Shown in pieces: positions 17,998 to 26,303 of a DNA stretch of 64,000 nucleotides. Source of the stretch: Teredinibacter haidensis (GTDB taxonomy: Bacteria > Pseudomonadota > Gammaproteobacteria > Pseudomonadales > Cellvibrionaceae); assembly GCF_014211975.1 (NCBI RefSeq), contig NZ_CP060084.1:2418001-2482000 (forward strand), written 5' to 3'. Within the stretch, counting starts at the first letter, position 1, and each line of letters begins with the position of its first letter. The position numbers and the translations under genes were made by a program. The notes under the pieces are model-generated. The model saw only the letters and a list, made by a program, of their open reading frames with translations. It made no database searches and was not told the origin of the DNA.

Positions 17998-18465
17998 TTA
18001 GGTTCCCTTGTTTACATCCTGAATCGCACCTTCAGGCAACAAAACCGCCTGGAGACAACTATTAGGTTTAAATATTCGGGCGTACCAACGAACAATCAAG
18101 CCCCCAAAAAACAATCCTGCTGCAGCGGCGGCTAAAAGCGCTAACTCGTGATGCGTGACAAGCGTAGCAACTCCAATCAACAACAACATAAAAACCAAGG
18201 GGAAGCCGTAGCTGATAAGGGCTGCCCGCACAAGCGCAGACTCTTCAACACCAATGGAAACCCACTCACCAACGAGCGGAAAAGAAACCGGCCTGGGGCT
18301 CGGGTAAAGTGCTTTGATACACGTATAACGACTATCCGCCGTAACCAACAGTTTTTGACCACAACCATGTCGTGCCCGACACTGCATGCAAGCGGATTGT
18401 TTGAGTGTTTCTACCCACACGCCATCACTGTCGACAGCGACCACTGTTCCACTTTCACTTAGCAC
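17998..18465 (-). CDS. rseC: RseC/MucC family membrane protein
   Basis: The 155-residue protein shows an N-terminal cysteine cluster (CMQCRARHGCGQ, residues 26-37) followed by two membrane segments (about 80-105 and 107-127), the RseC/MucC layout. RseC is a minor positive modulator of sigma-E in E. coli, and related proteins take part in electron supply to SoxR. Translation is read from a GTG. It is the fourth gene of the rpoE operon and keeps the conserved order with rseB upstream and mucD downstream. Confidence 0.88.
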   Translation of the reverse strand: MLSESGTVVAVDSDGVWVETLKQSACMQCRARHGCGQKLLVTADSRYTCIKALYPSPRPVSFPLVGEWVSIGVEESALVRAALISYGFPLVFMLLLIGVATLVTHHELALLAAAAAGLFFGGLIVRWYARIFKPNSCLQAVLLPEGAIQDVNKGT

Positions 18466-18548
18466 GACAGTCTATATCCCAAAAGAAGAAGTTAACGGTT
18501 GATTCGCAAGAGGGTAGTGTACGTGTTGAAACCGGTCAGGACAAAATA

Positions 18549-19562
18549 TTAGCCCGATGACTGGCTGGGTACCGGCGGAACACCAATAGACTGCATCACG
18601 CGAACGGCTGACGCCTGAGGTACCTCGCCGACAAGGGTAATATGGAGAAAATGCTCGCCAACGCGACGCAACTCCATGACCACCAAAATAGCGCCCCGCT
18701 GAGCAATGCCCCGAGGTATACGGGAACCTTTGCTTTCCGGCACCAGATCGGGGTTCACAAAGACGGAAAATGACGCGAGGCCATCGGTGTAGGTATGCAC
18801 CAAGCCATCTTGCTCGGTCCAGCGCGAATTACTTAGGGTGAAGCCGCCTGGCAACCATGCAGGCAACCATACTTGCGTATCTTTGACGCGGTGATCAGAT
18901 TGGTTTTGAGTCGTCTCCGGCTCGCCACAATCAAGCTCTGCGGCGCTTACCCCCGACAAAGCTTCAAGCTCTCCGGCCTGCCACTTTGGGTTGTAGTCGA
19001 AAGCCACGAATTGCATGCGCTCTAGGACTTTGTTAGGCAGCATAATCAGAGCTTGCAGCAGCACACCCGACTCCACATCGACACCCAAACGCATACCAAA
19101 GCGTTGGTTGTCTTTCGGCAACAATTGCACAACAGCCACCCTGCGGCCAGCAACGCGGTCATAACCCTTAAAAAAAAGGTGGTAGTAATCATTAAAGTGA
19201 GAAGCGTTCCCCTGGCTGGTCGCCAAAGTCGCACCACGAACCATTCGCCCAGCCAGAGATTCGCAGGAAGCGCGTCGACCATCCTTCAGCAATTTCTGCT
19301 CAGGGCCATTCAAAAGGATATAGCGCTCATGCTCCACACCATCAACAACCGCGTGGGCTAACTCAAGCGTTTCGAGGCTTCCACCGTGCTCATAGGTAAA
19401 CACACCCCGGTAATTTTGGGTGCGCATGGCGGTAGTTAGCTGAGAAAGGATTTTTTCCGCTGAGGGTTCGGTTTCAACAGACCAACTATTAGGCACCAAA
19501 AGGCCGACCAGAATAAACGCCTGTATAGGCAGTGCAAAATATTTCGTTAGCAGAGAGAACAC
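18549..19562 (-). CDS. rseB: Sigma-E regulatory protein RseB/MucB
   Basis: The 337-residue periplasmic protein has a signal peptide (about residues 1-28) and the two RseB domains: a LolA/LppX-like N-terminal lipid-binding domain (about 30-210) and a small C-terminal domain (about 230-330). RseB binds the periplasmic part of RseA and shields it from DegS-type cleavage; it releases RseA when it senses off-pathway lipopolysaccharide. The start is GTG. It follows rseA by about 80 bp and precedes rseC. Confidence 0.92.
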   Translation of the reverse strand: MFSLLTKYFALPIQAFILVGLLVPNSWSVETEPSAEKILSQLTTAMRTQNYRGVFTYEHGGSLETLELAHAVVDGVEHERYILLNGPEQKLLKDGRRASCESLAGRMVRGATLATSQGNASHFNDYYHLFFKGYDRVAGRRVAVVQLLPKDNQRFGMRLGVDVESGVLLQALIMLPNKVLERMQFVAFDYNPKWQAGELEALSGVSAAELDCGEPETTQNQSDHRVKDTQVWLPAWLPGGFTLSNSRWTEQDGLVHTYTDGLASFSVFVNPDLVPESKGSRIPRGIAQRGAILVVMELRRVGEHFLHITLVGEVPQASAVRVMQSIGVPPVPSQSSG

Positions 19563-19644
19563 GAATCACGACACCTTGTTAGCGAAAGTGCAACCCAAAG
19601 CACTTTGCGATTGGGCTGCATTATAACCGAGTAGCTATAGGAAA

Positions 19645-20436
19645 CTATTCGCCTAAGCGGCTGGATGCAGAATTAACCGGCTCTTCAGCTGCCTCGCTTG
19701 CAGCAGTTTCGGGCTTATCAGACAGGGCATTAAGGTCTGTCAAACGGGCTATGGATAACACCCCTAAATCGCTATTGCTGGAGACCTGTTGAGCGTGAAT
19801 CATCATTAAACGATTGAATTGCGCCTGCAAATCCGGGTCTACTGCTGGGTGCGCATTTTTCACGTTTTCAGGCAACGCCTGGATAGCGCCCGTAAAAGGT
19901 AGCGGATTAGCTTGCCCGCCCTGGGCAGTACTAACGGTACGCGCAGATAACGCAGGGGAACTGAAACCTGCAGGAATAACGGCCGAGTTGAGATCGGGAG
20001 CAATCAAAGGCTCTCCATTTGCTAGGCTGCCTCCTGGGTGACCACTGGAAGAGAGGACATCAACCCCGACTAGCTGGGGAACACCAAATAGTAGGCCCAC
20101 CGCTACGGACGCGGCAATACTACTTTTCGCCAACACATCTAACCATCTGCCCTTAGACTTGGATGCCTGACCACTGTGTACCGCCTCCTGAGCAATTTCC
20201 ATTCTAATCTGCTCAGACAAATCAATACCCAGCAATGGTGAACTCTCTTTTTTCATAACCGAGCTCGCGATATGGTAGCGCTGCCACTTGGCCCGAACAC
20301 CACTATTCGCCTCGGTTTCTTTGAGGATACGTCTTAAATCGAGATCGTCACCCTGATTATCCAGTAGTGCCGAAATGGATTCACTGACCGCCGTGCCTAT
20401 ATTGTCTGATGGTTCGTTTGTTGAACGAGAGTTCAT
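19645..20436 (-). CDS. rseA: Anti-sigma-E factor RseA/MucA
   Basis: The protein is 263 residues from the ATG at 20434-20436; an in-frame extension to 20520 is not supported. The N-terminal cytoplasmic domain (SESISALLDNQGDDLDLRRILKE) matches the RseA sigma-binding fold, with WQRYHIA near residue 50. A membrane segment follows (IAASVAVGLLFGVPQLVGV, about 104-122) and then a periplasmic tail. RseA holds RpoE at the membrane and is removed by regulated proteolysis under envelope stress. At 263 residues it is longer than MucA (194) and RseA (216), mainly through the Ala/Pro-rich periplasmic part. Confidence 0.9.
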   Translation of the reverse strand: MNSRSTNEPSDNIGTAVSESISALLDNQGDDLDLRRILKETEANSGVRAKWQRYHIASSVMKKESSPLLGIDLSEQIRMEIAQEAVHSGQASKSKGRWLDVLAKSSIAASVAVGLLFGVPQLVGVDVLSSSGHPGGSLANGEPLIAPDLNSAVIPAGFSSPALSARTVSTAQGGQANPLPFTGAIQALPENVKNAHPAVDPDLQAQFNRLMMIHAQQVSSNSDLGVLSIARLTDLNALSDKPETAASEAAEEPVNSASSRLGE

Positions 20437-20619
20437 ATGCAATAACGCCTGGTGTGTTGATCGCCGCTCTTGCGGCTGTCGTTCTTGATGGTGAATTTGT
20501 GGAAAACGTAGCCTATTCAATGAAGCTTCTGAGATCCACCTCTTGTGACCATGATCACGCTATTTTGTTTCACCTTTTACAACATTTTTTTAGAAAGTTT
20601 TACCTGAAGCCACGCCGCA

Positions 20620-21201
20620 TCACATCAAATGATTCATCTGTTTATCGATGGATTCCCTGGCCCTGAAGATACGCGAACGCACAGTCCCCACTGGACAGTC
20701 CATAACCTGCGCGATCTCCTCATAACTCAAGCCCTCCATCTCGCGCAGCGTGACAGCGGTACGCAAATCCTCAGGCAGGTCACGGATGGCTCGATGCACA
20801 ACCTCTTCCAGCTGATCGCGCATCAACTGCCCCTCAGGAGTGCCCAGGTCTTTTAGCTGCTCACTGCCACTATAGAACTCCGCCTCCTCCACATCCACAT
20901 CCGAAGATGGGGGCCTGCGACCACGGGACACCAAGTGATTCTTTGCCGTGTTTATGGCAATACGGTATATCCAGGTATAAAAAGCACTGTCACCACGGAA
21001 ATTAGGCAACGCCCGATAGGCCTTAATAAAGGTTTCCTGAGCGACATCCTGAACTTCCGCACTGTCTTTGATAAAGCGGCTAATAATGGCAAAAATTTTA
21101 TGTTGATACTTCAAAACCAACAGGTCGAATGCTCGCTTGTCTCCTTTCTGGACTCGAGTTACAAGCTGCTCATCAGTTTGCGAAGCGGATTGCACCGCCA
21201 T
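20620..21201 (-). CDS. rpoE: RNA polymerase sigma factor RpoE (AlgU)
   Basis: This 193-residue ECF sigma factor has region 2 (QKGDKRAFDLLVLKYQHKI, DVAQETFIKAYRAL) and region 4 (LPEDLRTAVTLREMEGLSYEEIAQVM). It is the size of AlgU and E. coli RpoE and directs transcription of envelope-stress genes. A GGGGAG ribosome-binding site lies 7 bp before the ATG. It heads the rseA-rseB-rseC-mucD operon; the sigma-E-type promoter at 21343-21370 indicates positive autoregulation. The 183-bp gap before rseA is larger than in most relatives. Confidence 0.97.
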   Translation of the reverse strand: MAVQSASQTDEQLVTRVQKGDKRAFDLLVLKYQHKIFAIISRFIKDSAEVQDVAQETFIKAYRALPNFRGDSAFYTWIYRIAINTAKNHLVSRGRRPPSSDVDVEEAEFYSGSEQLKDLGTPEGQLMRDQLEEVVHRAIRDLPEDLRTAVTLREMEGLSYEEIAQVMDCPVGTVRSRIFRARESIDKQMNHLM

Positions 21202-21249
21202 GGACTACTCCCCAACCTCTCCAGCTAAGGAGAACGAATTATCTTTTTT

Positions 21250-21294
21250 TAGTGCTTACACTTCGGGAAACAAATTTCCGAAGTGTAAGCACTA
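21250..21294. repeat. 17-bp perfect inverted repeat in the rpoE leader
   Basis: TAGTGCTTACACTTCGG (21250-21266) is mirrored exactly at 21278-21294 around an 11-nt spacer; allowing one bulged G, three more pairs form. It lies between the predicted rpoE transcription start and the rpoE ATG. A T run is on the wrong side for a terminator of either neighbour's transcript. It could be an operator or a stable RNA stem in the rpoE leader. Confidence 0.75.
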
Positions 21295-21342
21295 CAAAAC
21301 AACCAATAACCTACCGCCGCAAATAACAGCACCACAAGTTCA

Positions 21343-21370
21343 TCAGATCAATCGGCTATAATAAAGTTCC
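21343..21370 (-). promoter_or_regulatory. Sigma-E (RpoE/AlgU) autoregulated promoter of the rpoE operon
   Basis: On the minus strand the -35 GGAACTT (21364-21370) is followed by exactly 16 bp and TCTGA (21343-21347), an essentially perfect sigma-E promoter. The predicted transcript would start near 21337 and have a leader of about 135 nt holding the inverted repeat at 21250-21294. Confidence 0.88.
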
Positions 21371-21512
21371 ATGCGCCAACGATTTTTAACCCCTGCGCAA
21401 CGCCTAAGGTTTGGTCTAATCAATAAATATCAATGGATAGCCGTTGCTTTATTACAGCTTCATGAACCAGATAAGGTATAGTTCCCACTGTTTGTAGACG
21501 TTAAACAAAGAT

Positions 21513-23150
21513 ATGAATACTAATCAACCAACATCCGATTTAAATTACGACGTTCTTATTATAGGCAGTGGTGCTGCTGGCCTCGCGCTAGCTCTGAATC
21601 TGCCCTCAGATACCAATATAGCTGTACTCAGCAAAAGCGACCTCAATGAAGGGTCTACCTGGTATGCCCAGGGGGGCATCGCGGCGGTTATGGACGACAA
21701 CGATTCGGTTGAATCGCACGTGACCGATACACTGAGAGCTGGTGCAGGCCTATGCCATAAAGATTCCGTTGAATTTACGATTAGCCACAGCACCGCTGCG
21801 ATCAAATGGCTTATTGATCTAGGGGTGGACTTTACCCGAAGGAAAGACAAAGGTGATTATCACCTTACCCGCGAGGGAGGTCACAGCAAGCGTCGTATTA
21901 TTCACAGCGCCGATGCCACTGGAAAAGCCGTGCACACTACGCTGCTAGAAAAAGTCAGTGCCGCCGAAAACATTACACTCTACGACCACTATATTGCTCT
22001 CGACCTTGTTCAACAGATCGACCCGGCGAGCAAGAAATTGCGTTGTGCTGGCGCTTACGTGTACAACCACCGTACAGACAGCGTTGAAGCCTTCACCGCA
22101 AAGTCAGTCGTGCTTGCCACGGGCGGTGCCAGTAAAGTGTATCTCTACTCATCCAACCCCGATGGCGCAAGCGGTGACGGTATAGCGATGGCCTGGCGGG
22201 CGGGCTGCCGAATAGCAAATATGGAATTTAACCAGTTCCATCCAACTTGCCTGTACCACCCCAAAGCCAAATCGTTTTTAATTACAGAGGCTGTCCGAGG
22301 TGAAGGTGGTAAATTGCGACTGCCGAACGGTGAGCGGTTTATGGATAATTTCCACGAACTGGGCGAACTGGCGCCGCGCGATGTCGTCGCCAGGGCGATT
22401 GACCACGAGATGAAGCGATTAGGTAGCGATTGCATTTATCTCGATATCAGCCACAAATCACCGAGTTTTATAGCATCCCACTTCCCCACAGTACAAAAAG
22501 AGTGCGCTCGTTACGGAATCGATATTACCAAAGAAGCCATTCCGGTGGTCCCTGCAGCCCACTACACCTGTGGCGGTGTCGTTGTTGATAAAAATGGTCA
22601 AACCGACCTGCAAAACCTCTACGCCATTGGAGAAACGTCTTTTACCGGTCTTCACGGCGCCAACCGCATGGCCAGCAACTCCCTGCTTGAATGCATTGTG
22701 TTTGCACAGTCCGCAGCGAAAACCATTAGCGAGAAAACCCAGACTATTTTACCACTGGAAGCCATTCCTCAATGGGATGAAAGCCGCGTAACTAACTCCG
22801 ATGAAGACGTTGTTATTTCCCACAACTGGGACGAACTAAGACGATTTATGTGGGATTATGTAGGCATTGTGCGCACGCAAAAAAGGCTGGAGCGAGCCTC
22901 CCACCGTATAAAACTGCTGCAAAAAGAAATTCACGAGTACTACTCCAACTGCAAGGTAGGTAACGATTTAATCGAGCTACGCAACCTAGCAATGGTTGCC
23001 GAGCTGATAATACGTTCAGCGATGCAACGCAAGGAAAGCCGTGGCCTGCACTACTCTATGGATTACCCGGAACGCGCAGAGATTGCCCGCGACACCATTA
23101 TTGTGCCCACGAACTTCGCCGCACAGGATATTATTGTTCACCACGGCTAA
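21513..23150 (+). CDS. nadB: L-aspartate oxidase
   Basis: The 545-residue flavoenzyme oxidises L-aspartate to iminoaspartate, the first step of de novo NAD synthesis. It has the FAD-binding GSGAAGLALAL near residue 18, the QGGIAAVMD loop, HSKRRIIHSADATG and the conserved GLHGANRMASNSLLE segment near residue 385. The size matches NadB, and the location divergent from rpoE is the same as in E. coli and Pseudomonas. Its 3' end overlaps the convergent ygfX-like gene by 20 bp. Confidence 0.97.
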   Translation: MNTNQPTSDLNYDVLIIGSGAAGLALALNLPSDTNIAVLSKSDLNEGSTWYAQGGIAAVMDDNDSVESHVTDTLRAGAGLCHKDSVEFTISHSTAAIKWLIDLGVDFTRRKDKGDYHLTREGGHSKRRIIHSADATGKAVHTTLLEKVSAAENITLYDHYIALDLVQQIDPASKKLRCAGAYVYNHRTDSVEAFTAKSVVLATGGASKVYLYSSNPDGASGDGIAMAWRAGCRIANMEFNQFHPTCLYHPKAKSFLITEAVRGEGGKLRLPNGERFMDNFHELGELAPRDVVARAIDHEMKRLGSDCIYLDISHKSPSFIASHFPTVQKECARYGIDITKEAIPVVPAAHYTCGGVVVDKNGQTDLQNLYAIGETSFTGLHGANRMASNSLLECIVFAQSAAKTISEKTQTILPLEAIPQWDESRVTNSDEDVVISHNWDELRRFMWDYVGIVRTQKRLERASHRIKLLQKEIHEYYSNCKVGNDLIELRNLAMVAELIIRSAMQRKESRGLHYSMDYPERAEIARDTIIVPTNFAAQDIIVHHG

Positions 23151-23586
23151 AGGTATCATTCGACAGATTTTTAAATAGAACCCGCAACTTTCGAAAATCA
23201 TCGGCACAGGAAAGGCTCCCGGCAACAATAACAAGTGAACGACCAAGAAAAATTGAGCCTTCCTGTGGCTTGTAGCGAATAATAACGATAAGACGGGTCA
23301 GTACCAAGTCCCTTAAGACAATAGGATGGAGCTTACCTTCCGTATCACAAAGGAAGATTCGGTTATCTTCAAGCTGGATACCGGTAACAGAATTCAGCTG
23401 ACGCCAGAAACACCCCTGCCGAATTAGACTCAACACAAGAAGCAACAGCGCCCCGCCCTTTGCCCAGGGCATTGCGTCCAGAAAAGCTATCAATATAACG
23501 CACAGGCTGTGCAGGAGAAGGCTAAGATATTTCAGCCAGACGACGGGCCGCAGAGAAAAGAAAGTTGCCGATAGTCGCTTCGGCAT
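23131..23586 (-). CDS. YgfX/CptA-like membrane protein
   Basis: The 151-residue protein has two adjoining N-terminal membrane segments (about residues 17-36 and 41-57) followed by a soluble C-terminal part, the layout of YgfX (CptA). YgfX was described in E. coli as a toxin-like protein affecting the cytoskeleton, with SdhE/CptB as partner, but its role is uncertain. It follows sdhE by 5 bp, which supports the assignment since primary conservation is low. The 3' end overlaps nadB on the other strand. Confidence 0.75.
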   Translation of the reverse strand: MPKRLSATFFSLRPVVWLKYLSLLLHSLCVILIAFLDAMPWAKGGALLLLVLSLIRQGCFWRQLNSVTGIQLEDNRIFLCDTEGKLHPIVLRDLVLTRLIVIIRYKPQEGSIFLGRSLVIVAGSLSCADDFRKLRVLFKNLSNDTFSRGEQ

Positions 23587-23591
23587 CGGCG

Positions 23592-23840
23592 CTACTCGAC
23601 CTGTTTACCCGTGTGACTCTGCACAATCCGTACAATTTTTTGAATATCAGGGTCTTCCGATTCCCCTTTGCGTAAGAACCAATTGAACATATCCTGATCT
23701 TCGCATTCCAGCAACTCCTGGAATAATTTTTGCTCATGCTCTTCAAGTGTTTGATATACGTTTTCGACAAAGGGCGCTAAAATCAAATCCAGCTCCAACA
23801 TGCCGCGACGTGCAGCCCAACGTAAGCGATTAATTTCCAT
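23592..23840 (-). CDS. sdhE: Succinate dehydrogenase assembly factor SdhE (CptB)
   Basis: This is a small all-helical protein of 82 residues from the ATG at 23838-23840 (a TTG two codons upstream is also possible). It has the RGMLELDLIL motif with the conserved RGxxE surface needed for FAD attachment to SdhA, then the FxxLLECEDQDMFNWFL helix. SdhE promotes covalent flavinylation of succinate dehydrogenase. It is paired with the ygfX-like gene and lies divergent to ygfZ, as in many gammaproteobacteria. Confidence 0.93.
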   Translation of the reverse strand: MEINRLRWAARRGMLELDLILAPFVENVYQTLEEHEQKLFQELLECEDQDMFNWFLRKGESEDPDIQKIVRIVQSHTGKQVE

Positions 23841-23969
23841 AAACAAAAATACTCAATAGCGTTACCATTAGTCGCGCCCAATCACCGGTAACGACCCTGT
23901 CGCAAAACGAACACGAAGATTGTAACACGCCCATCAATCGAGTAATTAACTCCTCAAAGATTGCAGACA

Positions 23970-24962
23970 ATGAATAACTGGCAAAGTACTATCGAAACGC
24001 TCACCCTTACGAAATATCCGCAACCCTGTGACGGGCCTGTACTCGCTCCCCTTGGCGACTATAGATTGCTCACCATAAAAGGTGAGGACGCGATTAAATT
24101 TCTACAGGGTCAGTGTACCTGTGATTTTACCGGATTAGAGCAAGGCCTATGGCTTCTGGGTGCCCATTGCAATGCCCAGGGCCGAATGCACAGCAGCTTT
24201 TATGCCGCAAAATTAAGCGACGACACTATTGGCCTGCGCATACACAAAACGCTTGCCGAAAGTGCACTCAATGCGCTGCTTAAATATAGTGTTTTCTCCA
24301 AAGTTAAAATAGAGATACAAGCCGCGTGGATGATTGGGTTCCATCTTTCAGAAGACGCGCAACACCTCCCAGGCACTTCGATAGCTCGACCGCAAATAGG
24401 CCAAGTTTCTCACCCTACTGACGATTCATGCCTGTTGCAGCTGGATGGCAACTGTAGTGAACTTTGGTTAACTCATAGTGAAACCTTTCAGCAGCTGTGG
24501 CCAAAAGTTAGCAGCAATATAACGGTATCTCCAAACGAATATTGGCAGTTGCAAAACATCATTCAGGGGAGAGCAGAGGTTCAAGACTGCTCCGCAGAAC
24601 AATTGTTACCACAGGAACTAAATTACCAACTGATCGATGGCGTTTCCTTTAGCAAAGGTTGCTATACGGGCCAGGAGATTATTGCTCGCATGCACTATAA
24701 AGCCACACTAAAAAAACATCTTTACCGCTGCCAGTATTCGCTCACAGACGACCCTACATTAGCGAAATACGGAACCAATATACGTGATAGCGATAGCGCT
24801 AAAAAGCTGGGTAGTGTGATTCATTGCGTTCAGGCGAGTGCCAATACTGCACAGATGCTTGTTTTGGTAAACGACGAGGCCGTCACTCAAAACAACGCAG
24901 TTCTCGAACTCCAATCACAAGTAAAACTTTCATGGTTACCCCTTCCTTATGCTATACCTTAG
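23970..24962 (+). CDS. ygfZ: Folate-dependent iron-sulfur cluster protein YgfZ
   Basis: The protein is about 330 residues from the ATG at 23970 (a TTG at 23961 is an alternative). It resembles the aminomethyltransferase fold and has the hallmark motif KGCYTGQEIIARMHY near residue 230, with the Cys needed for activity, and FLQGQCTCDF near the N-terminus. YgfZ uses tetrahydrofolate and supports maturation or repair of some Fe-S enzymes, including MiaB. It stands next to sdhE, a common arrangement. Confidence 0.93.
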   Translation: MNNWQSTIETLTLTKYPQPCDGPVLAPLGDYRLLTIKGEDAIKFLQGQCTCDFTGLEQGLWLLGAHCNAQGRMHSSFYAAKLSDDTIGLRIHKTLAESALNALLKYSVFSKVKIEIQAAWMIGFHLSEDAQHLPGTSIARPQIGQVSHPTDDSCLLQLDGNCSELWLTHSETFQQLWPKVSSNITVSPNEYWQLQNIIQGRAEVQDCSAEQLLPQELNYQLIDGVSFSKGCYTGQEIIARMHYKATLKKHLYRCQYSLTDDPTLAKYGTNIRDSDSAKKLGSVIHCVQASANTAQMLVLVNDEAVTQNNAVLELQSQVKLSWLPLPYAIP

Positions 24963-25068
24963 TAGAAGCGAATAGCCGTAAGACTTAACTGCCAAAGCGT
25001 TACCCCAGCCCTTGATCAAGGTTTAAACAGTTATCCGCCCTTCCGTTTTTTACCACGAGAGATCGAAT

Positions 25069-25911
25069 ATGAATGTCCTTGCTGAAAAAGTTTCGCAAGA
25101 TATAAAAGTTGCAATAGATAATGACAAACTGATACTCCCTACGCTGCCAGAAATTGCTTTAAAGGTGCGCGAGGTCGCTAACGATGAAAATGCCAGCATT
25201 AAACAGCTTGGCAATGCTATTAGCTCAGACGCTGCACTGACAGCCCGCATTATCAAAGTCGCCAATAGCCCCCTGTTTCGCGCTCCCCGAGAGATCGAAG
25301 ACTTAAATATGGCTCTCGCCCGGCTCGGTATGCAGTACACAAGTAATCTGGCCACAGGGCTAGCCATGGAGCAGATGTTCCAGGCTACATCGGATTTTAT
25401 CGATAAACGCCTTAGGGCCGTCTGGTCCCGCTCCAGCGAAATAGCTGGTATGTGTCACGTATTATGTAAACACTGTACGAAATTGCGCCCCGACCAAGCT
25501 GCACTAGCGGGATTAACTCACCAAATCGGCGTTCTTCCTATCCTCTCCTATGCGGAGGACAATCCCTCCATTATGCGCGACAGCATGACTCTGGATAGTG
25601 TTATCGAAGCCGTTCATCCAGAACTCGGCGTCAAAATTTTAACCACCTGGGAGTTCCCCAAGGAAATCCGCAACGTCCCTGTTGACCATCTTAATTTTGG
25701 GCGAAATATCGCCAATGCCGACTATGCAGACTTGGTTACCGTGGCGATGCTGCAAAATCGAGCAACCGAAGAGCAAAACCGCTACACTAATCTGGATTAC
25801 ACCAAGGTGAAAGCATTCTTCAGGCTGGATCTGGACCCCAATATTGAGGCGACCGAAGCTGAAGATTTAAGTGAAGAAATGGAAGCTGCTCTAGCCATGT
25901 TGCAGGCATAG
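25069..25911 (+). CDS. HDOD domain protein
   Basis: The 280-residue protein is a single HDOD domain: LPTLPEIALKVREVANDENASI at residues 24-45, the SDAALTARIIKVANSP motif and HQIGVLPI further on. HDOD domains are HD-phosphohydrolase relatives that usually lack catalytic metal ligands and act in signal transduction, often alone or with receiver domains. No other domain is attached. The C-terminus is acidic (TEAEDLSEEMEAALAML). The target is unknown. Confidence 0.87.
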   Translation: MNVLAEKVSQDIKVAIDNDKLILPTLPEIALKVREVANDENASIKQLGNAISSDAALTARIIKVANSPLFRAPREIEDLNMALARLGMQYTSNLATGLAMEQMFQATSDFIDKRLRAVWSRSSEIAGMCHVLCKHCTKLRPDQAALAGLTHQIGVLPILSYAEDNPSIMRDSMTLDSVIEAVHPELGVKILTTWEFPKEIRNVPVDHLNFGRNIANADYADLVTVAMLQNRATEEQNRYTNLDYTKVKAFFRLDLDPNIEATEAEDLSEEMEAALAMLQA

Positions 25912-26303
25912 CCCGACAAAGATAGAAAAGGATCATGGGTCACCAAACCGTCTCCCCGCAGCAAGGTCTGCGAGAGCCAATCATAATAATCAAGGGCCCA
26001 TGATTAACTTCACACTCGCACTCCCCACGCGCACGCTTGGGCCAAACACCCCTGATATTCAGGCATTGTTCAAGGTTTGGGTCGCCGAAAAATCGGAGGC
26101 CGTCTGGATTTGATAAAAGACTCCACTCCTACCCTATAAACTCGGATAAAAGCCTTTTAGAATTATTAGGGCTAACTAGGACTACTCATTTTCCCGCAAT
26201 ATCGTTAGCCAAAGTAAAAAAGCTGCCATAACACTATTGTCATGGCAGCTTTTTTTGAACTCAAAAAATATTATCGAATATCCTATTTAACGCAAAGTCA
26301 ACA
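25912..26303. other. Intergenic region between the HDOD gene and the M16 protease gene
   Basis: About 390 bp between convergent genes. It holds a strong bidirectional terminator at 26216-26256 and 8-bp inverted arms ATCATGGG (25932-25939) and CCCATGAT (25997-26004). A 37-codon frame from the ATG at 26000 and a 64-codon frame at 26037-26231 show no recognisable features; neither is called as a gene. Confidence 0.5.
26216..26256 (-). terminator. Bidirectional terminator
   Basis: A stem of AAAAAGCTGCCAT with one mismatch and ACA pairs with TGTCATGGCAGCTTTTT. U-rich tails exist in both directions; it should end the M16 protease transcript (minus) and any transcript from the HDOD gene (plus). Confidence 0.88.

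Noticed and set aside
21250..21294. Inverted repeat read as a terminator
   Set aside because: The T run precedes the stem on the plus strand and would follow as A on the minus strand, so neither transcript gets a U tract.
26000..26231. Small frames of 37 and 64 codons after the HDOD gene
   Set aside because: No recognisable product; the longer one runs into the terminator stem. The 37-codon frame could be real but is unsupported.
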